The notes: generated by a model not told the origin, from the letters alone. Shown: positions 33,447-42,310, counted from the first letter of the stretch. The stretch is DNA of 64,000 nt from UBA1081 sp045658165 (GCA_045658165.1 JAZOUN010000025.1:1-64000); one strand, 5' to 3'. A program made the numbers and translations.

Positions 33447-35807
33447 ATGACTGCTGAAGAAATCAGAAAACACAGTTTTGAATCTCTTCCCGAGGGCGGA
33501 TATTCTGCAGAAAGTGTTGATTCATTTGTTGAAAAGACAGCTCTCGCTTACGAAGAGTTATTCAATGAAAATAAGGAAATTGTAAGACGTCTTACAATCT
33601 TTGCAAAAAAGCTTGATGAATACAAGCGTAATGAAAGCTATATGACAGAAACTCTGCTTACTGCACAGAAAACAGCTGCGCAGACTATTGCAGGTGCGGA
33701 AACTGTTGTTGCTAAAATGATTGAAGCTGCAAAAAACGAAGGCAGAAAAATCGTTAATGACGCAAGAGACCGTTCAAACGAAATATATGCTGACAGAGAT
33801 AAGATTATTGCTGAGGCGCAGGAAAAGGCAAAAGAGCTTACCGAAAAAGCAGAGTCTGCTCTTGATGAAGCAAAAGCTGCAGCGGAAAAAGAAGCTCAGG
33901 TTATAATTGACAATGCAAATGCTCAGGCTCAGGCAACTGTAGACGGTGCAAAAGCAGGAATTCAGCACACAATTGATGAAATCAACGAAAATGCTGATTC
34001 AGTTATCAAGGAAGCAACCGTAACTGCAGATAAAATTGTTGATGAAGCAGTGGGCAAGGCTCAGGTTATTGCAGACGAAATCATTGCAGATGCACACAAG
34101 GCAAAGACAGAGGCTGAAGCTCTTAAAACTGAAGCTTTTGAAATGAAAAAGGATGCTGTTCTTTATAAAGAAGAACAGTTCAGGCTCATTGACGAGTACA
34201 AAAATGAGCAGACAAAGCTTATTGATGACTATAAGAATGAGCAGGCAAAGTTCATAGACGATTACAGAAATGAACAGAATCAGGTTGTTGACGATTACAA
34301 AAACGAACAGACAAAATTTGCCGATGATTATAAACAGGAACAGATTGCTTATGCAGATTCTTACAGAGATGAGCAGGTAACTTTTGCTGATTCATACAAG
34401 GCAGAGCAGGTTGCGTTTGCCGATACATATAAAAATGATCAGATAAAACTTGGTGATCTCTATAAAGCCGAACATATCAAAATGGCTCATGAAGAAGCAA
34501 AGGCTATAAAGACTGAAGCTGAAACATATGTAAAGAATCTTACAGAAAAGGCAAAGGCTGCAGCGGCAGGAATGCTTCTTAAGGCTCAGACAGATGTAAA
34601 CAGAATCAATGATGAGCTTCATATGAACCTTGAAACAATCAACAGTGCTATTGAGGCTGCTGTTTCAAGATACACAGCAGTAAAAGCTGCTGCTGATGAT
34701 GTTTATGAAAAAGTCAGTGCTGTATCAATGAGTGAACTTCCCGATTCAACACCTCTTGCAGCTGATGAAACTGTTTTTGTAACAGACAGTCAGGCTCTTG
34801 AAAGTGCTGTTGCAGAAGAAAATATTGAAGCTGTTCTTAAGTGTTTCGGTATTGATTCAGAAGAGTTACTCAAGGCAACTCATGAAATCATTGAACAGGA
34901 AGCAGAAAAAGAAAAACAGCAGGAAGAAGCTGCTGTACAGTCTCAGACTGAAGCAGATGCAACTGCTGAAACTGTAAAAGCAGCAGAAGCTGAAGAAGTT
35001 GCAGTTGAAGAAACAGTAATCGAAGAAGAACCTGCAGCTGAAGAAGCTGAGGCAGAAATTGCTGAAGAAGAGATTGCAGAAGAAGTTGCTGCAGCTGAAG
35101 AGACAGAAGAAATTGCAGAACCTGCAGTAGCTGAAGAAGCAGCTGAAGAAGAAATAATTGAAGAGGCAGAAGAACCTGTTGCTCAGGAAGAAGTTTATGT
35201 TCCTGAAACAGAAGAAACAGCAGAAGTTGCTGAAACAGAAGAAGTTGAAGCAGAAGAAGCTGATGTTCAGGAAGAAGTTCTGCAGGAAGAAGCAGAAGAG
35301 GCCGTTGAAGTTGATGTTGACGGCGAATTTGAATTCGATTTTGATTTTGATGATGCACAGGAAATTTCTGATCTGAATGAAGAAGTTGCTCAGGAAGAAA
35401 CACAGGAAGTTGCCGAAGAAACTGCTGAAGAAGAAATCGCAGCAGAAGAAACTGTTCAGGAAGACGACTTTGCTGATGATGATTTTGTTGAAATTTTCGA
35501 ACCTGAAGCAGCAGAAGAAGATTCTCTTTTCGATGATGACTGGGATTCAATCGATAACGATTGGGAATCAATTGACGATGTAAAGGAATTCGTTCCCGAA
35601 GTTCCTGCAGACAACGGAGAAGACGAAATTTCTGATGACGATTTTCAGGAAATAGATCTTGACTCTCCCGTGTTTACTCAGGAAAATGCAGATGATGATT
35701 TTGAAATTGATTTCAGCATCTTTGAAGTAGATGAAGAAAGAAGACAGCAGAAACAGGCTGAAAAAGAAAATCGTTCATCACGTAAAAAGAAGAAAAAGAA
35801 AAGATAA
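33447..35807 (+). CDS. divIVA: DivIVA-domain protein with hendecad coiled coil and long acidic tail
   Basis: 786 residues, several times longer than a usual DivIVA (about 160-250). Residues 1-65 are the DivIVA membrane-targeting head and first coiled coil (TAEEIRKHSFESLPEGGYSA, SVDSFVEKTALAYEELF). About 66-235 are Ala/Glu coiled coil. Residues 236-345 (nt 34152-34481) are ten tandem 11-residue units of the form LIDDYKNEQAK. About 350-440 are more coiled coil. About 480-775 are a low-complexity Glu/Ala/Val tail that turns Asp-rich (FDFDFDDAQE, DDDWDSIDNDWES), and the protein ends with a KKKKKKR-like basic cap. It probably marks poles or septa and recruits partners. The stop overlaps lspA (TAATGA). 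Confidence 0.85.
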   Translation: MTAEEIRKHSFESLPEGGYSAESVDSFVEKTALAYEELFNENKEIVRRLTIFAKKLDEYKRNESYMTETLLTAQKTAAQTIAGAETVVAKMIEAAKNEGRKIVNDARDRSNEIYADRDKIIAEAQEKAKELTEKAESALDEAKAAAEKEAQVIIDNANAQAQATVDGAKAGIQHTIDEINENADSVIKEATVTADKIVDEAVGKAQVIADEIIADAHKAKTEAEALKTEAFEMKKDAVLYKEEQFRLIDEYKNEQTKLIDDYKNEQAKFIDDYRNEQNQVVDDYKNEQTKFADDYKQEQIAYADSYRDEQVTFADSYKAEQVAFADTYKNDQIKLGDLYKAEHIKMAHEEAKAIKTEAETYVKNLTEKAKAAAAGMLLKAQTDVNRINDELHMNLETINSAIEAAVSRYTAVKAAADDVYEKVSAVSMSELPDSTPLAADETVFVTDSQALESAVAEENIEAVLKCFGIDSEELLKATHEIIEQEAEKEKQQEEAAVQSQTEADATAETVKAAEAEEVAVEETVIEEEPAAEEAEAEIAEEEIAEEVAAAEETEEIAEPAVAEEAAEEEIIEEAEEPVAQEEVYVPETEETAEVAETEEVEAEEADVQEEVLQEEAEEAVEVDVDGEFEFDFDFDDAQEISDLNEEVAQEETQEVAEETAEEEIAAEETVQEDDFADDDFVEIFEPEAAEEDSLFDDDWDSIDNDWESIDDVKEFVPEVPADNGEDEISDDDFQEIDLDSPVFTQENADDDFEIDFSIFEVDEERRQQKQAEKENRSSRKKKKKKR

Positions 35808-36322
35808 TGACTAAATCAAAAAAATATATTGTTTTTGCTGTTCAGATGGTGTCTGCGGCTGTACTTGTTCTGCTCGATCAGTGGTTCAAGGTTCTTGCCG
35901 TGCATCATCTTAAGGCAAAAGATGATGTTGTTCTTATAAAGAACTTTATAGGACTTGCATATGCCGAAAATACAGGGGCGGCGTTCAGCGCTTTTTCTGA
36001 TTCAACAATGCTCCTGTCGGTTGTTACTCTTATAATAATTGCGGCAGGTGTGCTTTTCCTTTTGTTCGGTAAAACACAGGGTAAGTTTATAAATGTATGC
36101 TCAGTGCTTATTCTTGCAGGCGGAACGGGAAATCTTATTGACCGTTTTGCTCAAGGATATGTTGTGGATTATATAAAGACACTTTTTATTGATTTTCCCG
36201 TTTTTAATTTTGCGGATATTCTTGTTGTTGTCGGATGTTTTTCTCTCAGCGGATATCTTATTTATGATATGATTAAAGAAGAAAAACAGAAAAAGAAGGA
36301 GAAAACAGATGGAAATTCTTGA
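35807..36322 (+). CDS. lspA: Lipoprotein signal peptidase (signal peptidase II)
   Basis: 171 residues with four membrane helices. It is an aspartyl protease that removes signal peptides from prolipoproteins after lipid attachment. Key segments are LDQWFKVLAV, GLAYAENTGAAFSAF, the first catalytic Asp in GGTGNLIDRF and the second in VFNFADILVVVG. A lysine-rich cytosolic tail (KEEKQKKKEKTDGNS) follows. It overlaps divIVA at its start and rluD by 14 bp at its end, the classic lspA-rluD arrangement. Confidence 0.96.
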   Translation: MTKSKKYIVFAVQMVSAAVLVLLDQWFKVLAVHHLKAKDDVVLIKNFIGLAYAENTGAAFSAFSDSTMLLSVVTLIIIAAGVLFLLFGKTQGKFINVCSVLILAGGTGNLIDRFAQGYVVDYIKTLFIDFPVFNFADILVVVGCFSLSGYLIYDMIKEEKQKKKEKTDGNS

Positions 36323-37217
36323 ATTTACCGTCAATGCATCAGGTGTAAGACTTGATAAATTTCTTTCTGACAGTTCATCTCTTTCACGTTCGGTTGCATC
36401 GCAACTGATTGCTGACGGCAAGGTAACCGTTGGCGGAAAAACTGCCGCCAAAAGTATAAAACTGAAGCAGGGTGATGTTGTTGTAGCTGAAATTCCGGAG
36501 CCGAAAGCTCTTGATGTCACAGCCGAAAACATCCCCCTTGATGTTATTTATGAGGATGATGATCTTCTTGTGGTCAACAAACCAAAGGATATGGTTGTTC
36601 ATCCTGCTCCCGGAAATTATTCGGGTACACTTGTAAATGCGCTTATGTATCACTGCGGTGACAGTCTTTCCGGAATAAACGGTGTTATCCGTCCGGGGAT
36701 TGTTCATCGTATAGATAAAGATACAAGCGGATTGCTTATAGTTGCAAAAAATGATAAGGCTCATATTGCACTGGCGGAGCAGATTCAGGTTCACAGTTTC
36801 AAAAGAGAGTATGAAGCCGTTGTTGTGGGTAATTTCAGAGAGGAAAAAGGAACTATTGCCCGTCCTCTCGGCAGAAGTCCTCACGACAGAAAAAAACAAG
36901 CAATAAACGGGCTTAATCCTCGCAATGCCGTCACACATTATGAAGTAATTGAAAGATTCAACGGTTTCTGTCATTGCAGATTCCGTCTTGAAACAGGCAG
37001 AACTCATCAGATAAGAGTCCATGCTGCGTCAATGGGACATCCCGTTGCAGGGGATACTGTTTACGGTGATGCAAAACATACCTATGGTCTGCAAGGACAG
37101 TGTCTCCACGCACGCGTTATCGGATTTGTCCACCCCACATCAGGGGAGTATATGGAATTTACATCTGACCTGCCGGAGTATTTTACTGATTTTCTTAAAA
37201 AAATTAAAAAGTTATGA
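36309..37217 (+). CDS. rluD: RluA-family 23S rRNA pseudouridine synthase (RluD-like)
   Basis: 302 residues. The N-terminal S4 RNA-binding domain (about 10-65) is SGVRLDKFLSDSSSLSRSVA and QLIADGKVTVGG. The catalytic domain has VVNKPKDMVVHPAPG and VHRIDKDTSGLLIVAK, where the Asp is the nucleophile on uridine, with RTHQIRVHAASMGHPVAGD towards the end. It modifies uridines in structured RNA, most likely helix 69 of 23S rRNA. It overlaps lspA by 14 bp and the following phosphoesterase by 4 bp (ATGA). Confidence 0.94.
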   Translation: MEILEFTVNASGVRLDKFLSDSSSLSRSVASQLIADGKVTVGGKTAAKSIKLKQGDVVVAEIPEPKALDVTAENIPLDVIYEDDDLLVVNKPKDMVVHPAPGNYSGTLVNALMYHCGDSLSGINGVIRPGIVHRIDKDTSGLLIVAKNDKAHIALAEQIQVHSFKREYEAVVVGNFREEKGTIARPLGRSPHDRKKQAINGLNPRNAVTHYEVIERFNGFCHCRFRLETGRTHQIRVHAASMGHPVAGDTVYGDAKHTYGLQGQCLHARVIGFVHPTSGEYMEFTSDLPEYFTDFLKKIKKL

Positions 37218-38059
37218 AAATGAAACATCTTTTCGGTATGGCGGGTGTTGCGGGGGCTGTTGCTCTCGGATGTGCCGCTTATTCCGAACTTGCAATCAAA
37301 ACAACTGAATATACACTCAATACAGGCAAAACCGACAGTCCGCTGACTGTTACGGTGTTGTCTGATCTGCATTTTTCCGTGTTCGGTAAGGATAATTGCC
37401 GTCTTGTGAAAACCGTCAGGGATACAAATCCCGACGTGATACTTCTTGCCGGCGATTTCTTTGATATGCATCACGGAAAAACAAATACAGACAGAACAAT
37501 TGCAACGTTCAAAGCTCTTTGTGGTATAGCTCCTGTTTATATGTCACCGGGAAATCATGATCTGAGATTTGATATGCGTACCGGTGAAAGTTACAGACAA
37601 TATGCAGAGAATGCAGGTGTTACTGTGCTTGACGGTGAGATTGCCGATATTGAAATAAAAGGACAAAAAATCCGTATAGGCGGAATTTTTGACCATAGCA
37701 TATATGAAGAAGATTACGGTGAGCTTTGGTATGCATCGCCCGTTTATAAATATCTTAAAGAGTTTGAAAACACAGAAAGTCTGAGCCTTCTTATGATGCA
37801 CAGACCGAATACTTTTATATATACAGATGACAACTGGAAATTTGATGCCGTTTTCTGCGGTCACGACCACGGCGGTATATGGCAGATTCCGTTGTTTGGC
37901 GGAGTTTTTGCTCCCGAGCAGGGTTTTCTTCCCGAATACTATAAGGGTGAACACGATATCTGCGGAACAAAAATGTTCCTTTCGACGGGTCTTGAGGGGT
38001 ATTACTTAGTCCCCAGACTTTTTAACAGGGTTGAGATTCTGAAAGTTACAGTAAGTTAA
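37214..38059 (+). CDS. Membrane-anchored YkuE/YaeI-type metallophosphoesterase
   Basis: 281 residues. An N-terminal hydrophobic anchor (FGMAGVAGAVALGCAAYSEL) precedes the phosphoesterase core: VLSDLHFSVFG (D-x-H), LLAGDFFDMH (GD), SPGNHDLRFD (GNHD), MMHRPNTF (H) and FCGHDHGGIWQIP (GHDH). GGVFAPEQGFLPEYYKGEH is the signature of the YkuE/YaeI group acting on membrane lipids. The start overlaps the rluD stop (ATGA), so it belongs to the same operon. Confidence 0.88.
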   Translation: MKMKHLFGMAGVAGAVALGCAAYSELAIKTTEYTLNTGKTDSPLTVTVLSDLHFSVFGKDNCRLVKTVRDTNPDVILLAGDFFDMHHGKTNTDRTIATFKALCGIAPVYMSPGNHDLRFDMRTGESYRQYAENAGVTVLDGEIADIEIKGQKIRIGGIFDHSIYEEDYGELWYASPVYKYLKEFENTESLSLLMMHRPNTFIYTDDNWKFDAVFCGHDHGGIWQIPLFGGVFAPEQGFLPEYYKGEHDICGTKMFLSTGLEGYYLVPRLFNRVEILKVTVS

Positions 38060-38089
38060 AATATTATTCATTATCATAGGAGTGATAAC

Positions 38090-38932
38090 ATGGACGCAAA
38101 CGTAAAAAAACAGCTTCTTCTCGATGCTGTAAATATCCGTAAGGGTGTCATCGAGGGAACATTCAATGCAAAATCAGGTCATCCCGGCGGTTCTCTTTCA
38201 ATCGCAGATGTTCTGGCTTTCCTTTACAGATGTGAACTCAATGTTGATGCGGCTGAACCCAAAAAGGCTGACAGAGACAGACTTGTTCTTTCAAAGGGCC
38301 ACGCTGCACCCGCACTTTATGCAGCTCTTGCAAATGCAGGTTTCTTCCCCACAGAAGACCTCAAAACTCTCAGAAAGAGTGATTCATACCTTCAGGGACA
38401 TCCCAATATGAACTATGTTCCCGGTGTTGATATGAGTACAGGTTCACTTGGTCAGGGAATTTCAGCTGCGGCAGGTATGGCTCTCGGCTCAAAGTTTGCA
38501 GGCGATGCATTCAGAGTTTATGCAATTCTTGGTGACGGTGAAATTCAGGAAGGTCAGGTATGGGAAGCTGCAATGTTCGCAGCAGCAAAGAAGCTTGACA
38601 ACTTTGTTGCAATCGTTGATAACAACAATCTTCAGATTGACGGCACAGTTGAAGAAGTCAATTCTCCCTATCCTATCGACGAAAAGTTCGCAGCATTCGG
38701 CTGGAATGTAATCAATATCGACGGTCATAATTTTGAAGAGATTGAATCAGCTTTTGCGGCTGCAAAGGCATGCAAAGGCAAGCCCACAGCAATTGTTATG
38801 AAGACAACAAAGGGCAAGGGCGTTTCATTTATGGAAAACAATGTTGCATGGCACGGTGCTGCTCCCAATGCAGAACAGTATGCAGTTGCTATGGCAGAAC
38901 TTGACGCAGTCAAGGCAGAACTGGAGGGTTAA
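38090..38932 (+). CDS. Transketolase, N-terminal (TPP-binding) subunit
   Basis: 280 residues. This is the thiamine-diphosphate-binding half of a split transketolase that moves two-carbon units between ketoses and aldoses in the pentose phosphate pathway. Motifs are FNAKSGHPGGSLSIADVL, LSKGHAAPALYAAL, GSLGQGISAAAGMALG and the TPP/Mg motif GDGEIQEGQVWEAAM with VDNNN. A full-length transketolase has about 660 residues; the remaining part is the next gene, 2 bp away. It has AGGAGTGAT upstream. Confidence 0.95.
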   Translation: MDANVKKQLLLDAVNIRKGVIEGTFNAKSGHPGGSLSIADVLAFLYRCELNVDAAEPKKADRDRLVLSKGHAAPALYAALANAGFFPTEDLKTLRKSDSYLQGHPNMNYVPGVDMSTGSLGQGISAAAGMALGSKFAGDAFRVYAILGDGEIQEGQVWEAAMFAAAKKLDNFVAIVDNNNLQIDGTVEEVNSPYPIDEKFAAFGWNVINIDGHNFEEIESAFAAAKACKGKPTAIVMKTTKGKGVSFMENNVAWHGAAPNAEQYAVAMAELDAVKAELEG

Positions 38933-38934
38933 TC

Positions 38935-39882
38935 ATGGCAGACGTAATCAAAACAGCAACAAGAGATGCCTATGGTAAGGCTCTCGTTGAACTCGGACAG
39001 AAGAATGATAAAGTTATCGTTTTTGACGCTGACCTTGCAGCAGCAACAAAGACAGGTATGTTCAAAAAGGAATTCCCCGAAAGATTTATCGACTGCGGTA
39101 TCGCAGAGGGTAATATGATGGGTGTTGCAGCAGGTATGGCAACAGCAGGTTACACTGTTTTTGCTTCTTCTTTCGCAATGTTTGCTGCAGGCAGAGCTTT
39201 TGAACAGGTAAGAAATACAATCGGCTATCCTCATATCAATGTTAAAATCGGTGCAACACACGCAGGTATTTCAGTTGGTGAAGACGGTGCAAGCCATCAG
39301 TGCTGTGAAGATATTGCTCTTATGAGAACAATCCCCGGCATGACAATTATCAACCCCGCTGACGACGTTGAAGCAAGACTTGCTGTTATGGCAGCAGCTG
39401 AAATGGACGGACCCGTTTATATGCGATTCGGCAGACTTGCAGTACCCAGAATCTTCGATGAAAACTACAAGTTTGAAATCGGCAAGGGCGTTTACCTTAA
39501 GGAAGGCAAGGATGTTACAATCATTGCAACAGGTCTTATGGTCGAAAGAGCTCTTCAGGCTGCTGAACAGCTTGCAGCAGAAGGCATTGACGCTGCAGTT
39601 ATCAACATGGCAACAATCAAGCCTATCGATAAGGATATCATCATTGATGCAGCAAAGAAGACAGGTGCTATCGTTACAGCTGAAGAACACAGCGTAATCG
39701 GCGGTCTCGGTGAAGCTGTTGCTGCTGTTGTTGCAGAGACAAAGCCCGTACCCGTACTCCGTGTAGGTGTTGAAGATACATTCGGTAAGTCAGGCCCCGC
39801 GCTTGAACTTCTTGAAATCTATGGTCTTAATGCAGAAAATATCTGCAAGAAGGCAATTCAGGCAATGGAAAACAAACAATAA
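38935..39882 (+). CDS. Transketolase, C-terminal (pyrimidine-binding) subunit
   Basis: 315 residues. It supplies the pyrimidine-binding and C-terminal domains to the subunit encoded just upstream. The cofactor-activating Glu is in DCGIAEGNMMGVAAGMA, and ATHAGISVGEDGASHQ, PADDVEARL and EEHSVIGGLGEAVA are conserved. The dimer of dimers provides sugar interconversion, and split subunits are usual in Clostridia. The RBS GGAGGGT lies in the end of the upstream gene. Confidence 0.95.
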   Translation: MADVIKTATRDAYGKALVELGQKNDKVIVFDADLAAATKTGMFKKEFPERFIDCGIAEGNMMGVAAGMATAGYTVFASSFAMFAAGRAFEQVRNTIGYPHINVKIGATHAGISVGEDGASHQCCEDIALMRTIPGMTIINPADDVEARLAVMAAAEMDGPVYMRFGRLAVPRIFDENYKFEIGKGVYLKEGKDVTIIATGLMVERALQAAEQLAAEGIDAAVINMATIKPIDKDIIIDAAKKTGAIVTAEEHSVIGGLGEAVAAVVAETKPVPVLRVGVEDTFGKSGPALELLEIYGLNAENICKKAIQAMENKQ

Positions 39883-39914
39883 TTTGTCGGTGACATTAAA
39901 TTTAAAAATTACAA

Positions 39915-39984
39915 CGTAGGGGCGCCCATCGGGCGTCCGTTACAGCAAGTGTTTCCGTACGGTCTGCCAATGGCAGCCCCTACG
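39915..39984. repeat. MITE-like or REP-like palindromic element
   Basis: 70 bp with perfect 9-bp terminal inverted repeats CGTAGGGGC (39915-39923) and GCCCCTACG (39976-39984). Two internal hairpins are present: CGCCC/GGGCG at 39923-39935 and CTGCC/GGCAG at 39964-39976. The RNA or single strand would fold as a three-way structure. It is G+C rich against AT-rich surroundings, non-coding, and lies between the transketolase pair and rhaD. No other terminator is visible after the transketolase genes. Confidence 0.75.
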
Positions 39985-40054
39985 ATTGGTTAATTCAAAT
40001 CATACCGATAAATTCTGATTTATCAAACAAAATAAACTATTCTCGGTGATTAAA

Positions 40055-40873
40055 ATGTCAAAAGTATTAAACGCAAAATTTTTCAATGAATTTATCAATA
40101 TGGTTGACCTTTGCTGTCAGCTCGGCTGGAATGAGCGTAACGGCGGTAACATGTCTTACAGAATCAAGGATGAAGACATCGAAGCTGTAAAGGATGAATT
40201 ATCATACGATAAGCCCTGGGTTTCAATCGGTGTTACTGTTGCAAACCTTGCAAACGAATATTTCCTTGTAACAGGCAGCGGCAGATATTTCCGCTATACA
40301 AAGTCAGAGCCTGAAAAGAGTGTATGTATTGCACAGCTTGATGAAAAGGGCGAAAACTACAGAATCGTATGGGGACTTGTTGAAGGCGGCAGACCCACAA
40401 GTGAATTCCCCACACATCTTCTTAACCATTCAGTCAAGTTTGACATCACAGACGGTAAGCACAGACTTGTTATGCACGTGCATCCCGTCAACACAATTGC
40501 TCTTACATTTGTGCTTCCTCAGAATGACAAGGACTTCACAAGAGAAATCTGGGATATGATGCCCGAATGTGCAGTTGTATTCCCCCGTGGTATCGGCATT
40601 CTTCCTCTTATGCTTACAGGCAGTATCGATATTGCAAAGGCTACAGCCGAAAAGTTCAAGTCATATGACGTTGTTGTATGGTCAATGCACGGTATTTTCA
40701 GTTCAGGTGAAAATTTCAGAGAAGTTTTCGGAATTATCGAAACTGTTGAAAAAGCAGCAGAAATTCTTGTTAAAGTAATTTCAATGGGTGGAAAAAAGGT
40801 TCGTCCCACAGCTCAGGAAATAATTGATGTCTGTGAAGAATATAATCTTGATATCAATAAAGCATTGCTTTGA
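40055..40873 (+). CDS. rhaD: L-rhamnulose-1-phosphate aldolase
   Basis: 272 residues (Escherichia coli RhaD has 274). This class II zinc aldolase cleaves L-rhamnulose 1-phosphate to DHAP and L-lactaldehyde. CCQLGWNERNGGNMSYRI is the family's phosphate-binding stretch. Zinc ligands are the two His of LVMHVHPVNTIAL plus the His in VWSMHGIFS. The ATG at 40055 is chosen because GGTGAT lies 9 bp upstream; an in-frame GTG at 40046 would overlap that site. No other rhamnose genes (rhaA, rhaB) are in the window, so the substrate assignment rests on sequence alone. Confidence 0.88.
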   Translation: MSKVLNAKFFNEFINMVDLCCQLGWNERNGGNMSYRIKDEDIEAVKDELSYDKPWVSIGVTVANLANEYFLVTGSGRYFRYTKSEPEKSVCIAQLDEKGENYRIVWGLVEGGRPTSEFPTHLLNHSVKFDITDGKHRLVMHVHPVNTIALTFVLPQNDKDFTREIWDMMPECAVVFPRGIGILPLMLTGSIDIAKATAEKFKSYDVVVWSMHGIFSSGENFREVFGIIETVEKAAEILVKVISMGGKKVRPTAQEIIDVCEEYNLDINKALL

Positions 40874-40915
40874 TAAAATTTTTTGAATTTTACCTATAAA
40901 ATATACAAAAACATC

Positions 40916-40944
40916 TTGTTATTTTCGTTTTAATATGTTAAAAT
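40916..40944 (+). promoter_or_regulatory. Promoter of the zinc-ribbon membrane protein gene
   Basis: TTGTTA at 40916-40921, 17-bp spacer, TAAAAT at 40939-40944, 31 bp before the start codon. Confidence 0.6.
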
Positions 40945-40975
40945 TACAAGTACTATAAATGAATGGGTGATATTT

Positions 40976-41770
40976 ATGGCATCATTTTGTCCCAAGTGTG
41001 GTTATAAACTTTCAATGATAGACATTAAACCTGAATGTCCGGTATGCGGCGTTAATCTGGTTTACTACGGAATGGAAGAATCTCTTAAGCAGGAAGCAGA
41101 CAGAGCTGAATTTGAGCATGCTGCAAGTCAGCCCGGTATGGACAGACTCAAAGCTGCAACAATCGGTCATCCTGTTGCTATTGTAAGATTGATTTTCTCA
41201 CTTCTTCCTCTTGTTGCAACACTTGCTCCTATGGGTAAAGTGGCAGTTTCTCTTCCTTACTTCGCAGAAACAACAACTATTAATATTATTTCAATTGTAA
41301 CAAAGGTATTTATGAATCTTGATTTTGATTATATGTTTGCAATGGTAGATGCAGGCAAAGTCGGAACAGGTTATATCTGGTATCTTGTTGCTCTTGTAGC
41401 ATTTATTTTCATGGTTCTTGCAACAATTGTAAACATTGTAAATCTGTTCTTCTCATGCGGCAAGAAAGGTATAAAGAGAAATATCACAACAGCTGCTGTA
41501 GGTATTGTTTTCACTGCTGTTGCTGCAGTTGCTCTTTCAATGTGGCTTTCAACAGTTTCTGCTGCTGTTCCTGAGATTTTTGCAGGTTCATTCAATGTTC
41601 TCGGCCCTGTTTGTATAGTTCTTGCATTTGTTCTTCAGATTGTAATCAATGTTGTTTACAAGAAGATGGGCATTAAGGTAAAGTACAAGGATATGTCAAA
41701 GTTCCTTCTTTCTTATGATGAGAGAAAAGCTCTTGAAGAAAAAGAAGAAGCTGAAAAGGCAGAAGCATAA
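40976..41770 (+). CDS. Zinc-ribbon multi-pass membrane protein of unknown function
   Basis: 264 residues from the ATG at 40976, which has GGGTGAT 9 bp upstream (the in-frame GTG at 40967 lies within that site). Residues 5-28 form a zinc ribbon, CPKCGYKLSMIDIKPECPVCG. After an amphipathic stretch there are about four to five membrane helices (IVRLIFSLLPLVATLAP, YIWYLVALVAFIFMVLATIV, ITTAAVGIVFTAVAAVALS, LGPVCIVLAFVLQIVINVVY). A charged cytosolic tail ends in KEEAEKAEA. I do not recognise the family. It is monocistronic with its own promoter and terminator. Confidence 0.75.
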   Translation: MASFCPKCGYKLSMIDIKPECPVCGVNLVYYGMEESLKQEADRAEFEHAASQPGMDRLKAATIGHPVAIVRLIFSLLPLVATLAPMGKVAVSLPYFAETTTINIISIVTKVFMNLDFDYMFAMVDAGKVGTGYIWYLVALVAFIFMVLATIVNIVNLFFSCGKKGIKRNITTAAVGIVFTAVAAVALSMWLSTVSAAVPEIFAGSFNVLGPVCIVLAFVLQIVINVVYKKMGIKVKYKDMSKFLLSYDERKALEEKEEAEKAEA

Positions 41771-41787
41771 TTATTATAAAAAGATTT

Positions 41788-41817
41788 ATCCCGAAGTTTC
41801 TTCGGGATATTTTTTTT
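41788..41817 (+). terminator. Terminator of the zinc-ribbon membrane protein gene
   Basis: 9-bp perfect stem ATCCCGAAG / CTTCGGGAT with a TTT loop followed by T-rich sequence with eight consecutive T. Confidence 0.9.
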
Positions 41818-41818
41818 G

Positions 41819-42310
41819 CTACCATGTACGTACGCCTTCAATATGAAGAAAACGTACTTTTTCATAGTTGTATGAAGAAAGCGGTTTATCAAGAGTATCA
41901 TAAGTATGCGCAGCCGTAAGAATCTGCGGTGAAGTGGCAATTATAACGGGAGTATGATAAAAACTTCCGTCAGCTCTTCCAAGCTGTACTATGTCTCCGG
42001 GTAAAACCTCTTCACGTGACACTTCACGGGCAAAAGGACCGACAGATTTATTGTTTACAAGAAATTTGTAGAGATATTCTACACCTGTCCATGCGGCTGC
42101 TCTGTCATATAATGAACGGTAATACCAACCTGTGTCAGGTGTAAAATTCATCACCTTAGCACCTGCATAAATGCATTGGGATGCAAAATTTGTACAGTCA
42201 CCGCCGATATTTTCAAAATTATAATAAGCAGGATTTCTGCCCAGTGCCCATTTGCGTGCATATGCAACGGCAGCATTTCTGTTATAAGTTTTTTCCTGCA
42301 GAATTTTCAC
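41819..42310 (-). CDS. Stand-alone amidase_6 (putative amidase) domain protein
   Basis: 163 residues forming just one papain-like amidase domain: YNRNAAVAYARKWALGRNP, GGDCTNFASQCIYAG (nucleophile Cys), SFYHTPVII (His) and LTAAHTYDTLDKPLS. The family (PF12671-type) is usually attached to secreted cell-wall proteins, yet here no signal peptide or wall-binding domain is present. The start is uncertain: the open frame begins at GTG 42308-42310 directly against a GGGGGG ribosome site, so CTG or ATT codons 2-3 triplets on may be used. It could cleave peptide or isopeptide bonds of wall material inside the cell, or be exported non-classically. Confidence 0.75.
   Translation of the reverse strand: MKILQEKTYNRNAAVAYARKWALGRNPAYYNFENIGGDCTNFASQCIYAGAKVMNFTPDTGWYYRSLYDRAAAWTGVEYLYKFLVNNKSVGPFAREVSREEVLPGDIVQLGRADGSFYHTPVIIATSPQILTAAHTYDTLDKPLSSYNYEKVRFLHIEGVRTW

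Noticed and set aside
34888..35571. 227-residue antisense frame rich in Leu and Gln
   Set aside because: It is the complement of the GAA/GCA-rich acidic tail of divIVA. The low-complexity composition is fully explained by that, and there is no start signal.
36384..37022. 212-residue antisense frame opposite rluD
   Set aside because: rluD has complete S4 and catalytic motifs in the plus frame; the antisense frame has no recognisable domain or ribosome site.
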